64,000 bases of DNA from Tardiphaga robiniae (GTDB lineage Bacteria > Pseudomonadota > Alphaproteobacteria > Rhizobiales > Xanthobacteraceae): positions 34,721 to 98,720 of the forward strand of contig NZ_JABMCJ010000064.1 in NCBI RefSeq assembly GCF_013359755.1. Direction: 5' to 3'. Under the pieces are notes generated by a model that searched no databases, was not told where the DNA came from, and worked only from the letters and a program-made list of their open reading frames with translations. A program made the translations under genes and the position numbers. Positions within the stretch are counted from its first letter, which is position 1, and each line of letters begins with the position of its first letter. Below, in pieces: positions 18,831-27,389 of this stretch.

Positions 18831-19094
18831 GTGACCACGAGATCGCGCCGTGAGACCGTTACTTTCAAGCATCCTTTCCAGTTGAAGGGCCTTGGTCGTT
18901 TGATCCCGGCAGGGTCGTATGACGTCATCACCGATGAGGAGATGATCGAGGGACTGTCCTTCGCCAGCTACCGGCGCACGGCGACCATGATGATCGTGCC
19001 CGGAGCACCACCTCATACAAGTTCCATGGAGATGATCTCCATTGGGTCGCTTGAGCTGGCAGATGTGCAGCGCATCGATGCGAGCGCACCATGA
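18831..19094 (+). CDS. small protein of unknown function
   Basis: 87 residues from a GTG start. Basic N-terminus (TTRSRRETVTF), then a beta-rich stretch FQLKGLGRLIPAGSYDVITDE. No membrane segment or signal peptide. Its stop overlaps the ATG of the next gene (ATGA), which supports both being real and co-translated. First of a run of small genes reaching to 19920. Function not recognised. Confidence 0.6.
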   Translation: MTTRSRRETVTFKHPFQLKGLGRLIPAGSYDVITDEEMIEGLSFASYRRTATMMIVPGAPPHTSSMEMISIGSLELADVQRIDASAP

Positions 19095-19387
19095 CCGACA
19101 CTCCCGTCGAGCTGGATAGCCGCCGCGGCATGGCGGCACAGAAAGCCACCGATATCCGGCGCAGTCTCGCCGAAGTGGAATCCAATGCCGCAGCGCTGCG
19201 TGAGCGGCAGCTGGCACTCGAAGAGCAGTTACTGACCACGCCGGCCACCACATGGCCTGAGGCTGCAGCAAAGGCGCGCTACGTCCTCAATCTCTACGGC
19301 GCATCGCTCAGCGCACAGGATACCCAGCACCGCGATCTGATCGCGATCGTGCTGGACGACTTCACGCGGCTTGCCGCCAACGACTGA
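19091..19387 (+). CDS. small helical protein of unknown function
   Basis: 98 residues, ATG overlapping the previous stop. Predicted two long helices: residues 10-50 are heptad-like (IRRSLAEVESNAAALRERQL) and suggest a coiled coil; the second half AAAKARYVLNLYGAS to IAIVLDDFTRLAAND is also helical. Soluble. Overlap with the upstream gene indicates a shared function or complex, not a known one. Confidence 0.65.
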   Translation: MTDTPVELDSRRGMAAQKATDIRRSLAEVESNAAALRERQLALEEQLLTTPATTWPEAAAKARYVLNLYGASLSAQDTQHRDLIAIVLDDFTRLAAND

Positions 19388-19449
19388 TCCCATCATTACG
19401 CAGGTCGCAGCGATCCCGCAGCAGCCAGCGCTCAACCGAAAGCATCCTC

Positions 19450-19629
19450 ATGCAGAACCTCTTGCACCGTCACGTTCAAGTCGCAGAATCTCTCCGCCTC
19501 GGCGTCGAGTCCGGCTGGTACAGCACCAAGATCAGCGGAACCTTTGTTACGGGCCCACATCCCACCGAGGCCGAATGCTTGCGCAAGATCGCTGAACTCA
19601 ACCCTGTCGTACCGAAGCGCAAGGTCTAA
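19450..19629 (+). CDS. 59-residue protein of unknown function
   Basis: Short gene starting ATGCAGAACCTC at 19450 and ending AAGGTCTAA. The peptide begins MQNLLHRHVQVAESLRLG and ends NPVVPKRKV; it is neither low-complexity nor transmembrane, and codon choice resembles its neighbours. It sits 62 bases after one small gene and 15 bases before the next, so position supports reality. No family recognised. Confidence 0.55.
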   Translation: MQNLLHRHVQVAESLRLGVESGWYSTKISGTFVTGPHPTEAECLRKIAELNPVVPKRKV

Positions 19630-19644
19630 CGCGGGAAGACGACG

Positions 19645-19920
19645 ATGGCGCTTACACACGGTGTTTTCCAAAGCTTCGAATATAATCGCATGGTCGTCCT
19701 GTTCTCGATGATGAATGACACGACCGAAGTGACCTGCGCGATCAGCACCAGTGCGATGGACGAGCTTGAAAAGGCGAAACGCACCAAGCCCGAACAACGC
19801 GAGGAGCAATTCGTCCGGTTGCGCGATCGCATCGAGGCCTGCGCAGCGCGCAAATTCGCGAACGCCGAATTTGAGGGCAAGCCGCCCGGTATCGTGCTGC
19901 GCAGCATCGATTTCCGGTAG
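19645..19920 (+). CDS. DUF1488-like small protein
   Basis: 91 residues. The order of features (a strand with MVVLFSMMNDTTEVTCAIS, a DELEKA helix, then a long helix with RLRDRIEACAARKFANAEF and a final strand IVLRSIDF) matches the layout of DUF1488 proteins; the match is by eye and tentative. Soluble. Last of the small-gene run, 15 bases after the 59-residue gene. Function unknown. Confidence 0.65.
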   Translation: MALTHGVFQSFEYNRMVVLFSMMNDTTEVTCAISTSAMDELEKAKRTKPEQREEQFVRLRDRIEACAARKFANAEFEGKPPGIVLRSIDFR

Positions 19921-19989
19921 CCTCTCCCACCATTGAACCCTTCCTCCTCGCGGTGTGACCAACGCCTGTCACACGCGAGAGGTCGAACC

Positions 19990-20904
19990 ATGCGCCACTT
20001 TCCAAGCCTGAACCGTTGCGCCATCCGCGTCCTGTTCGCTGCCATGCTGGCGAGCGCAGCAATGCCGATCGCGCAAGCTGCTGCCGACGATGCACAGCAA
20101 TGTACCGATGCCTCCGGCGTCCTGGCGATCGCGGCCTGCGACCGCGCCATCGCGTCGGGCAATTACCGCGGCCGCCAGCTTGCTGAGCTGCATTTCAACC
20201 GCGCCTTCGAATATCACGAGCGGCACGAGAGCGGCCCTGCCATGGCTGCCTTCGACGAAGCCATCCGCCTGAACCCGGATTATGCCCGCGCCTATTTCAT
20301 GCGCGGCAATCTCTGGCTCGCCCGCGGCGACAACGACCGCGCCATCAGCGACTTCAGCGTAGCGCTCGATCTCGATCCCAACAATACCGATGCCTATGTC
20401 AATCGCGGTGTCGCCTGGTACGCCAAGGACGATAACGACCGCGCTATTGCCGACTACGACATGGCGATCCGTCTCAATCCGCAGGAAGGCGGCGCCTATA
20501 GCAATCGCGGCGGCGCCTGGCTTGTGAAGGGCGATCATGCGCGCGCCATCGCCGATTTCGGCGAAGCAATCCGGATCAATCCGAACGACCCCTGCCCGGT
20601 GTTCAACCGCGGCTTCGCCTTCAGCCTGAAGGGGGACAACGATCGTGCTATCGCCGACTACAACGAGGCGATCCGCATCGCACCGACCTATGTGGCGGCG
20701 CTGACCAATCGTGGCGGCGTGTGGTCCGACAAGGGTGACAACGACCGCGCCATGGCGGATTTCAATGAGGCGCTGCGCATCAATCCGAAATACGCCAAGG
20801 CGCTCTATCTGCGCGGCATGACACGGCTTGAAATGGGCGACAGTACGGGCGGCGCGGCAGATGTCGCCAGCGCACGGAGGATCGATCCGAAGGTCGGCTC
20901 ATAA
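19990..20904 (+). CDS. exported TPR-repeat protein
   Basis: 304 residues. Residues 1-28 are a signal peptide (VLFAAMLASAAMPIAQA). From about residue 60, six to seven 34-residue tetratricopeptide repeats follow, each with the GDNDRAIADYNEAIRINP type core. The mature N-terminus has two cysteines (QQCTDASGVLAIAACDRA) that could form a disulfide. Predicted periplasmic scaffold; the partner is unknown. Start at 19990 preferred because it begins the signal peptide. Confidence 0.85.
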   Translation: MRHFPSLNRCAIRVLFAAMLASAAMPIAQAAADDAQQCTDASGVLAIAACDRAIASGNYRGRQLAELHFNRAFEYHERHESGPAMAAFDEAIRLNPDYARAYFMRGNLWLARGDNDRAISDFSVALDLDPNNTDAYVNRGVAWYAKDDNDRAIADYDMAIRLNPQEGGAYSNRGGAWLVKGDHARAIADFGEAIRINPNDPCPVFNRGFAFSLKGDNDRAIADYNEAIRIAPTYVAALTNRGGVWSDKGDNDRAMADFNEALRINPKYAKALYLRGMTRLEMGDSTGGAADVASARRIDPKVGS

Positions 20905-20951
20905 TGACTGAACACGCATCGCCCTCAAGGGCGACACGTCAGTCATATCGA

Positions 20952-22148
20952 TCAGTCGAGTTTGGCAACCACGATAAGGCGCTTCACTTCGCCGTTGCGA
21001 TAGGCCTGCAGGAACTTGTTGTAGTCCCGGAACGAGACGCAGCCATTGGAATCGCCATTGGGGCCGAGCATGTAGGTATGCGCGAGCAGACCCGTGCGGC
21101 CATGGATCGCGCCCTCGCCGCCGACCGGCGTCAGGCGCAGCGCGGCCACGCCGTGGAACAGAGCCTCGCGCGGCTTCAGATCATAGATGTGCGGCGGCGT
21201 CACGCCGCGCATCTTCTCATGGGCATAAGCGGGATTGTCGAGACGGCTGCCGAGGCCGGAATGCGCTTCCAGCTTGGTGCCGTCGGGCATGTAAACTTTA
21301 CGCGCTGAGATGTCGTAGACTGCGGTGGTGCGATCGCTCAGGGTGGGTTCGTTGCTGGCCGCCGCATCAGTGCCGTTGCTCAGCACGCCGCCGTCGGAGC
21401 CGGCATAAGCGAGCACGGGGCCGGACTGCGGAGCGTTGCCGCCGAACAGTTTCTCGAAGACATTGAAATTGCCGGACTTGGGCTGTGCGGCCAGCGCCAG
21501 CCGTGCCTTCTGCACCAGCGAGTCGTGGCCATAGGCGCCGCCCCTGGCGGCGCTGGCCTGTGCGACCGGCTGCGACGGCGCTTGTGTCGCCTGCTGCGGC
21601 GCGGACGGCGCACGGGCATCCGAGGGCCGTGCGGCCGGCATCGGAATGCTGTCGACGAGCTGGCGCACCGTTGGTGCCGGCTGCATCAGCGCGACTTCCT
21701 GCGGCTTTGCAGCCGGTGCGGGGACTACGGACTCGGAAGCTGGCGTGCGCCTGACGAAGCGCTCGGGCGCAGCGCCCATCGAATAGGTCGGGTCGAACCA
21801 GGCGACTTGGCGCTTCGGCTCGGGCTGCGCGGCAGCGAGCGGCGCATTCACGGCCGGCTCGAAACGCTCGGAGAAGGATGTGCGGTGTTCGGTGCGTGAG
21901 AAGCGGCTGTCGAAGCGTTCGGCGAAGGACGACTGGCCAACGCCCGCATCATTGCCGAGATTGGCGGAGACCATCGCAGGCTGCACGCCGTTCTGGAAAA
22001 GCTTGCCGGCGAGCGTCCATCCACCGGTCAATGCGACAGCGGCAAGAGCAGCGCCGCTCACGAACATGCGTGAACTGGATTTCGACACTTGATGCTGGCC
22101 TCGGCGTGAGGGTGCAGAATGGTTCAACGCACGTTTACTGCTGCTCAT
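20952..22148 (-). CDS. DUF2778 / Tlde1-type L,D-transpeptidase-like protein
   Basis: 398 residues. N-terminal cytoplasmic stretch, one hydrophobic segment near residue 35-50 (FVSGAALAAVALTGGWTLAG), a long Pro/Ala-rich linker with many AQPEPKR- or PAPAAKPQ-like segments, then a C-terminal DUF2778 domain of about 120 residues. The presumed catalytic site is IHGRTG near residue 345 and SNGCVSF near 370 (His and Cys), as in Tlde1 peptidoglycan-targeting enzymes and YkuD-like L,D-transpeptidases. No type VI secretion genes are nearby. It probably faces the periplasm, anchored by the single segment. ATG at 22148. Confidence 0.82.
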   Translation of the reverse strand: MSSSKRALNHSAPSRRGQHQVSKSSSRMFVSGAALAAVALTGGWTLAGKLFQNGVQPAMVSANLGNDAGVGQSSFAERFDSRFSRTEHRTSFSERFEPAVNAPLAAAQPEPKRQVAWFDPTYSMGAAPERFVRRTPASESVVPAPAAKPQEVALMQPAPTVRQLVDSIPMPAARPSDARAPSAPQQATQAPSQPVAQASAARGGAYGHDSLVQKARLALAAQPKSGNFNVFEKLFGGNAPQSGPVLAYAGSDGGVLSNGTDAAASNEPTLSDRTTAVYDISARKVYMPDGTKLEAHSGLGSRLDNPAYAHEKMRGVTPPHIYDLKPREALFHGVAALRLTPVGGEGAIHGRTGLLAHTYMLGPNGDSNGCVSFRDYNKFLQAYRNGEVKRLIVVAKLD

Positions 22149-22305
22149 ACGCCTGACGTCCAACACACGTTTACTAAGCTCCCTGCCCGTTGTGCCTGAC
22201 GAGACACACAGGTCTCGAAAAGCACCGCGCAGGGATGCGAAACGCCATTAAGGCGAGTTTTAGTTAAATGCGGATTAATTGGAGGTCCCCCACCGATACC
22301 TACCT

Positions 22306-22331
22306 AAAGGCCTGCCAATCATGGCCTTTTT
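22306..22331 (+). terminator. terminator-like hairpin in intergenic region
   Basis: AAAGGCC (22306-22312) pairs with GGCCTTT (22323-22329), followed by TT. No plus-strand gene ends just before it, so it would end an unannotated transcript if real. Confidence 0.45.
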
Positions 22332-22359
22332 GAGTAACCGACAGGACGAATTCGGGGAA

Positions 22360-22389
22360 CCTGCGAGAGCTTTCTGAGGCTCTCGCAGG
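22360..22389. promoter_or_regulatory. perfect 11-bp stem hairpin
   Basis: CCTGCGAGAGC (22360-22370) and GCTCTCGCAGG (22379-22389) with an 8-base loop TTTCTGAG. No T-run on either strand, so not a standard terminator; an operator or structured RNA element is possible. Confidence 0.5.
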
Positions 22390-22451
22390 CCGGTCTCAGG
22401 CGCGCTGGGGTTTTGGGTCACGCCCGGCCCGAACTATTGGCGCGCTGTGAT

Positions 22452-22466
22452 TAGGCCATTGGCCTA
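22452..22466. promoter_or_regulatory. 15-bp palindrome
   Basis: TAGGCCA-T-TGGCCTA, perfect arms around one central base. Possible regulator site upstream of the DUF2778 gene, though nearly 300 bases from its start. Confidence 0.4.
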
Positions 22467-22565
22467 GTGCGAGGCTGGTGCGCGGGGAACCACATTTCCT
22501 TTTGCGGTATTTAGGTAATCACAACGATCAATTTGTACCGGCTAAGGCGTCAAATGATCACGACC

Positions 22566-23267
22566 TCAGTAGTTCAGCTTCGGATACCAGTCGGTCCCCC
22601 GCCCCTCCGGCGTGACATCCAGAACCGTCCAGAGCGGCATCAGATCCGGCGCCCCACGCGGGTCCTGGCCGGGATCGGCCGTGGATCCATCCATCTCGCC
22701 GCTCCAGAAATGGCGAATCTTGCCACTGCGGCGGGTGAAGACGTTGAAGGCAGCATCGTCGCCGCCGTCCTTGGTCAGCCCGTGATAGTCACGGCTGAAC
22801 GCGCTGGAGGTGTCCGCGAACAGCGGCAGGTAATGCCAGCCACGCTGCTTCTTGAAAGCGACCAGCCGCTCGATCGGCGAGCGCGCCACAACGGCCAGCG
22901 CCACGCGCTGAGTAATGTCAGGTACCTCGCCGTCCCAGGCCGACAGCAGCGATGTGCACATCGGGCACGGCTTCTCGCGCTGCGGCCCATACATGTAGGA
23001 GTAAACGACGAGCGTCTGCTTGTCGCCGAACAGGCCCGCGAAATTCACGGGGCCCTTCTCTCCGATGAAGTCGTAGTCCTTGGTCACCTCGCCGCCATCT
23101 GGCAGCGCACGACGCAGCTCCGCGACGCGTTCGATCTGACGCCGCAGTTCGATCTCCTCGACAAGCAACGCATTACGCGCATCGCGGTATTCACGGCTCT
23201 CATTGGGAAAGCGAAAACTGGCCTTCTTCACGAGTTCGGCCGCAGGCGTCAGGCTGGAACCGGTCAT
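22566..23267 (-). CDS. DUF899 thioredoxin-like family protein
   Basis: 233 residues, DUF899. Thioredoxin-like core: YDFIGEKGPVNFAGLFGDK leading into a strand and CPMC active-site-like pair (EKPCPMCTSLLSAW) near residue 100. The C-terminus FTRRSGKIRHFWSGEM and DLMPLWTVLDVTPEGRG are the usual family blocks. Predicted soluble redox protein; the substrate is unknown. Stands alone on the minus strand, divergent from the DUF6886 gene. Confidence 0.85.
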   Translation of the reverse strand: MTGSSLTPAAELVKKASFRFPNESREYRDARNALLVEEIELRRQIERVAELRRALPDGGEVTKDYDFIGEKGPVNFAGLFGDKQTLVVYSYMYGPQREKPCPMCTSLLSAWDGEVPDITQRVALAVVARSPIERLVAFKKQRGWHYLPLFADTSSAFSRDYHGLTKDGGDDAAFNVFTRRSGKIRHFWSGEMDGSTADPGQDPRGAPDLMPLWTVLDVTPEGRGTDWYPKLNY

Positions 23268-23434
23268 GACATGATCCTCCCTTGGTGAATTTCAACGTGT
23301 TCCGTCTGAAAGACGTTCCGGGAGCGGCCAATCCGACATGACGATCCACAAATTCATCATGCGCAGCTTCGTGAACGGCCAGAACACGCATGAGGGTCAT
23401 TGACGCGCTGAGCACGGACGCACATGAGTGCACC

Positions 23435-23956
23435 ATGCGCCTGTTTCATTTTAGCGAAGAGAACAACATCGAAGTCTTCATGCCGGGGCCGGCGGAGATT
23501 GCGACGCCTCGCGCCCAGGGACAGGAGTGGCTCAATGGCCCCTTGGTCTGGGCCATCGATGACTGGCATGCGCCGATGTATCTGTTCCCGCGCGACTGCC
23601 CGCGCATTTTTGTCTGGCCGACAGCGAGCACGACGCCGGAATACCTCACGGCCTACAAGAAGATGACCACCTGCCGCATGGTTGCGCATATCGAACTCAG
23701 CTGGCTGGACCGACTCTCCCACACCACCATCTATCGCTACGAGCTTTCGCCAGACGGGTTTGAATCGCTGGACGATGCGGGTATGTGGATTTCGCGCACG
23801 CCGTCCATGCCGCTGAACATGGAGCGGATCGACAACATCGAAAAGGCACTGGAAGCCGCCGGTGTCGAATTGCGCGTCCTGCCATCCCTGAAGACGCTGG
23901 CGCCCTTGTGGGAGACATCGCTGCATGTCAGCGGCATTCGCCTCCGCAGTGCATAG
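23435..23956 (+). CDS. DUF6886-like protein of unknown function
   Basis: 173 residues from ATG at 23435 (MRLFHFSEENNIEVFMPGP). The first residues, then GQEWLNGPLVWAIDDWH and PMYLFPRDCPRIFVW, follow the conserved N-terminal pattern of a widespread bacterial family I know as DUF6886. Soluble, no signal peptide. The in-frame extension to 23390 is not part of the family. No function known. Confidence 0.72.
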   Translation: MRLFHFSEENNIEVFMPGPAEIATPRAQGQEWLNGPLVWAIDDWHAPMYLFPRDCPRIFVWPTASTTPEYLTAYKKMTTCRMVAHIELSWLDRLSHTTIYRYELSPDGFESLDDAGMWISRTPSMPLNMERIDNIEKALEAAGVELRVLPSLKTLAPLWETSLHVSGIRLRSA

Positions 23957-24123
23957 GACGGACCGATCGCGCTGCCCTAAACCGACAAAGCATGCCTGGA
24001 CGTTCAGGAGCCGTAGGATCGTAGCATCCTCGCGACATTCATCGCTCGTTGTCACGATGTGCGACGAGTATCGCTTTGACGTGATGCGCCTACGTTCTAC
24101 CCATCCTGTAATGACCCACGAGC

Positions 24124-26673
24124 TCAGGCCGCGGTGTCGGCCTTTGCACGGCGATGACTGACCACGACGCGGTTGCGGCCCTCTCGCTTGGCCTCGTAAA
24201 GCGCGGCGTCGGCGGCCGCGAGCAGATCATCGCCCTCGGCGACGTGCACCGGCATCACCGCCAGACCGATCGACAGTGTGACGCCATCGAGCGTGGCCGA
24301 TGGCAGCGTCACCTGCATGCGATGCACGGCATCGAGCACCTGCTGCGCCCGCTGCGCCGCAACCTCGACCGTGACGCCCGGCATCAACATCAGGAACTCC
24401 TCCCCGCCGAACCGGCCGATGATATCCGAGGCGCGCGTCGTCTCACGCAATATCCTGCCGAGGCCGCGCAGCACGGCATCACCGGCCTCATGGCCGTGGC
24501 TGTCATTGATACCCTTGAAGTGATCGATGTCGAGCATCGCCAGCGCGAGCGGCTTGCCGTCCTGCTGGCTGCGCGTGGTCTCGCGCACCAGGGCATCTTC
24601 GAGGTAGCGGCGGTTGTGAAGATCCGTCAGCGGATCGCGCACCGCCTGCTGACGCAGCAGCTCGCGGAGTTCGAGATTGGCCATCGCCAGCGACACCTGT
24701 TCGGCCAGCATCGTCGCCAATTGATCCGCCCCCTCACCGAACACAGAAGTATGCTCGCGATACAGCAGACCAAGCAGGTTGTTCTGCGCGATCAGCGGCT
24801 GACAAACGAATCCCGTACCGGTGGCACCGCACGGACCGGCATGATTGCAGACCAGTCCCTGACTCGCCTCGGAAATCGGGAATGTCGTGCCACGACGCAG
24901 CGCCCAGCAGTCATCGACCGGAAACGACACCGCATCGGCCTGTAGTGCCCCCCAATGGGCGCCGCGCTGAACTGCGTTGCGTGCGTTATTCAGATAGTAC
25001 AGCGCTCCTGCCTCTTCCGTGAACAGGTAGCCTGCATAGGTCTGAACCGCCGCGAAAATCTCTTCGCGCGACTGACACGACTGCAGCACGCCCGAGAGTT
25101 CCGTGAGCAGAACGATTTCCTTGGCGCGAATTTCCGCCAGTTGCAGCGAGGTCGTCAGCCGTTCGTTGGCCTCCTCCATAGCCTGCGCATGCGCGCGCCG
25201 CTCCGCCTCGACAGCGAGCGCGTCGGTCTTGTCCTGGATCACCCAGAGGATATCGCCGGTCGCCAGCGGCTTGCCATAGGCATCGACCAGCAGCGTGGAG
25301 CCGTCGCTGCGGCGTAGATGCAGTTCGACTTCCGTCGCCATGGCGCTGTCACGAATGCGATTCAACGCGGCATCGAACGCCTCCCCGTCCGCCTTCGTCG
25401 CAACCAGCTCGTCGATCGTGTTGCCGGGAAGCGCAGTGGAGTTGCGACCGCAGAGTTCGGCGATCCGGCGATTGCCGCGCAGGATCCGGTGGCCGGCCGT
25501 AAACAGGATGCCTGCCAGCGGATTGTCGACCAGCGCGCGCTGCTCGGCATCGAGGGTGCTGAGATTGCCGGACAACCGGCGCGACCTCATCGTGATCACG
25601 GCGAGTAGCATCATCAGGACGCTGATGGCGCTGCCGCTGGCGAGGACGACGTTCGGCACTGTATGGCTGACTTCGTAGATCGAGCCGGGATTGGTGGTGA
25701 ACAGCACGCGCCAGACGCGCTCGCCGACAACCAGCGAACGATCCGCCGAGATCCCCGCCGACATCACCATCTGCGTGACGAGACCGAGATTGGGTTCAAG
25801 ACTGTCATACATGAGGGTCGGAGTGACGGTCGTATCTTCCGGCTCGCCAATCATGACGCCTTCCTGCGTCGGCTTGGCATAACCGCGATCAACCACCTGG
25901 ATATGCATCTGCTGCAACGTCCGCGGATCGAGGATGCCGCGCATCAGGTCATTGGTGCGATAGACCGATGCAACGAAACCGTGGAGCGCTGCGTTTCGCT
26001 GCGAGACGGTCTGCGTGGGCTCGCCGGCCCGGTAGATCGGCGCGCGGATAATGAAACCGAGGCCACCCGAGGTGTCCTGCACCAGTTTGACCGGCGGCGT
26101 CGCGACAATCCGGCCGGTCTCCGCGGAACGCCGCAGCGAGTCCAGTTGCGCAGGATTGGCACCGGCATCGAAGCCCAGCGCATTTTCGTTGCCACGCATC
26201 GGCTCGACGAATTCGACTACGTTGTAAATTGATCGTGGCCCCGGCGGACGCACGGCGAAATCCGGCTGTCCGGAATGCTCGATGCTCTTGTCGGCACGAA
26301 CTTCCGCAATGAAGGCATCTAGATGATCCGGCGTCACATGACGCAGCGACTGCAAGGCCTGGAAGCCGGGATAGCGGCGGCCGAGATCGAGCACATCGAT
26401 GTAGCGTCGGAACTGGGCGCGATCGACACGGCCGATCGAGGCGTACAATCCCTGCATGCTGACCAGTACTTCGGCGTGGGTGCGCAGCCGTTCGCTGATC
26501 GCATTGGAAATATCGACGGCGTCGGCAGCGAAGCGACGCTGCATATCGGCCGCTATCAGGCGTTCCGAGAACTCGCGAATGGCAAATGTCGCGGCAAGGC
26601 CGGCTCCGAGAATGGCTGCTGCAACGAAAGTCGTCCGCCGCGCCTGCGGCGCCAGCAAGTCACGCAATGCCAT
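24124..26673 (-). CDS. CHASE-PAS-GAF-GGDEF diguanylate cyclase
   Basis: 849 residues. Order: membrane segment near residue 15-30, a periplasmic CHASE domain (about 65-270, with GRRYPGFQALQSLRHV), second membrane segment near 320, a PAS domain (about 345-465), a coiled linker, a GAF domain (about 500-650) with several cysteines, and a C-terminal GGDEF domain (about 675-840). The active site reads FGGEEFLML, and RASD five residues upstream is an intact I-site, so c-di-GMP synthesis with product inhibition is expected. No EAL domain. Start at 26673 leads directly into the first membrane segment. Confidence 0.92.
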   Translation of the reverse strand: MALRDLLAPQARRTTFVAAAILGAGLAATFAIREFSERLIAADMQRRFAADAVDISNAISERLRTHAEVLVSMQGLYASIGRVDRAQFRRYIDVLDLGRRYPGFQALQSLRHVTPDHLDAFIAEVRADKSIEHSGQPDFAVRPPGPRSIYNVVEFVEPMRGNENALGFDAGANPAQLDSLRRSAETGRIVATPPVKLVQDTSGGLGFIIRAPIYRAGEPTQTVSQRNAALHGFVASVYRTNDLMRGILDPRTLQQMHIQVVDRGYAKPTQEGVMIGEPEDTTVTPTLMYDSLEPNLGLVTQMVMSAGISADRSLVVGERVWRVLFTTNPGSIYEVSHTVPNVVLASGSAISVLMMLLAVITMRSRRLSGNLSTLDAEQRALVDNPLAGILFTAGHRILRGNRRIAELCGRNSTALPGNTIDELVATKADGEAFDAALNRIRDSAMATEVELHLRRSDGSTLLVDAYGKPLATGDILWVIQDKTDALAVEAERRAHAQAMEEANERLTTSLQLAEIRAKEIVLLTELSGVLQSCQSREEIFAAVQTYAGYLFTEEAGALYYLNNARNAVQRGAHWGALQADAVSFPVDDCWALRRGTTFPISEASQGLVCNHAGPCGATGTGFVCQPLIAQNNLLGLLYREHTSVFGEGADQLATMLAEQVSLAMANLELRELLRQQAVRDPLTDLHNRRYLEDALVRETTRSQQDGKPLALAMLDIDHFKGINDSHGHEAGDAVLRGLGRILRETTRASDIIGRFGGEEFLMLMPGVTVEVAAQRAQQVLDAVHRMQVTLPSATLDGVTLSIGLAVMPVHVAEGDDLLAAADAALYEAKREGRNRVVVSHRRAKADTAA

Positions 26674-26816
26674 GTCGAGTTCCCTGAACTGACCCGGCCC
26701 CCGGCTTCGGATCACAGTACCTAGGTCGGGTGATACCGGCATCGGGATTTAGATTCTGTTGCGCTGCCCACCTGCGAACCACCTCAGGACCGGACACTTG
26801 ACGACATCCTTAATCA

Positions 26817-26833
26817 TGGATAATAATTATCCA
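26817..26833. promoter_or_regulatory. 17-bp perfect palindrome upstream of Rrf2 regulator
   Basis: TGGATAAT-A-ATTATCCA. Located 22 bases before the Rrf2 start codon, in the position of an autoregulatory operator. Rrf2 proteins bind AT-rich palindromes of this size. Confidence 0.75.
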
Positions 26834-26854
26834 CGATAGAGGTGAAATAGAGCC

Positions 26855-27358
26855 ATGAAGATGAGCGACGGGGTTGAGCAGGCGATCCACAGCGTGGCGA
26901 TGCTCGCAGGCCTGCAATCGAACGGCGTGTTGTCCGCCGGCGCCCTCGCCGAATTTCATGGCGTATCCACCAGCTATCTCCTGAAACACCTGCAGGCGCT
27001 TTCGGGCGCCGGCTTGCTCATCGCACAGCCTGGCCCGACTGGCGGCTATCGCCTTGCCCGGACGCCAGACCAGATCACCCTGCTCGATGTCGTCCTTGCC
27101 GTTGAGGGCGATGCGCCCGCCTTCCGCTGCAGCGAAATCCGCCAGCGCGGCCCCAATCCCCTGCCCGGCAAACCCACGGCGCCCTGCGGCATCAATGCCG
27201 CGATGTTGCGTGCCGAGCGCGTCTATCGCGATGAGCTGGCCAAGGTGAGCATTGCCGATGTGCTCGGCGATCTCCGCGCCAAGGACACCGACGGCGCCAT
27301 TGCCGCCCGCGGCTGCGCCTTTCTGGAACTCAACGAACGACGCCGTAACGCCAACTGA
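26855..27358 (+). CDS. Rrf2-family transcriptional regulator
   Basis: 167 residues. Winged helix with recognition region GVSTSYLLKHLQALSGAGLL near residue 38-57 and the family wing GPTGGYRLAR near 62-71. Cysteines at FRCSE and APCGIN could carry an iron-sulfur cluster or act as a redox switch, but there are only two in the sensor region rather than the three of IscR/NsrR. The palindrome at 26817-26833 is its likely operator. The AhpD-like gene follows 31 bases later and is the probable target. Confidence 0.88.
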   Translation: MKMSDGVEQAIHSVAMLAGLQSNGVLSAGALAEFHGVSTSYLLKHLQALSGAGLLIAQPGPTGGYRLARTPDQITLLDVVLAVEGDAPAFRCSEIRQRGPNPLPGKPTAPCGINAAMLRAERVYRDELAKVSIADVLGDLRAKDTDGAIAARGCAFLELNERRRNAN

Positions 27359-27389
27359 AACCTGAAACCGCACACCAAGGAGAAAGACC

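Larger units (their letters stand above)
22167..22565. other. 399-base intergenic region rich in palindromes
   Basis: No credible gene. It lies upstream of the DUF2778 gene and downstream of the DUF899 gene. It holds a terminator-like hairpin (22306-22331), a perfect 11-base-stem hairpin (22360-22389) and a 15-base palindrome (22452-22466). A small RNA between about 22230 and 22331 is possible; GGAGGTCCCCC lies near 22280. Confidence 0.5.
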
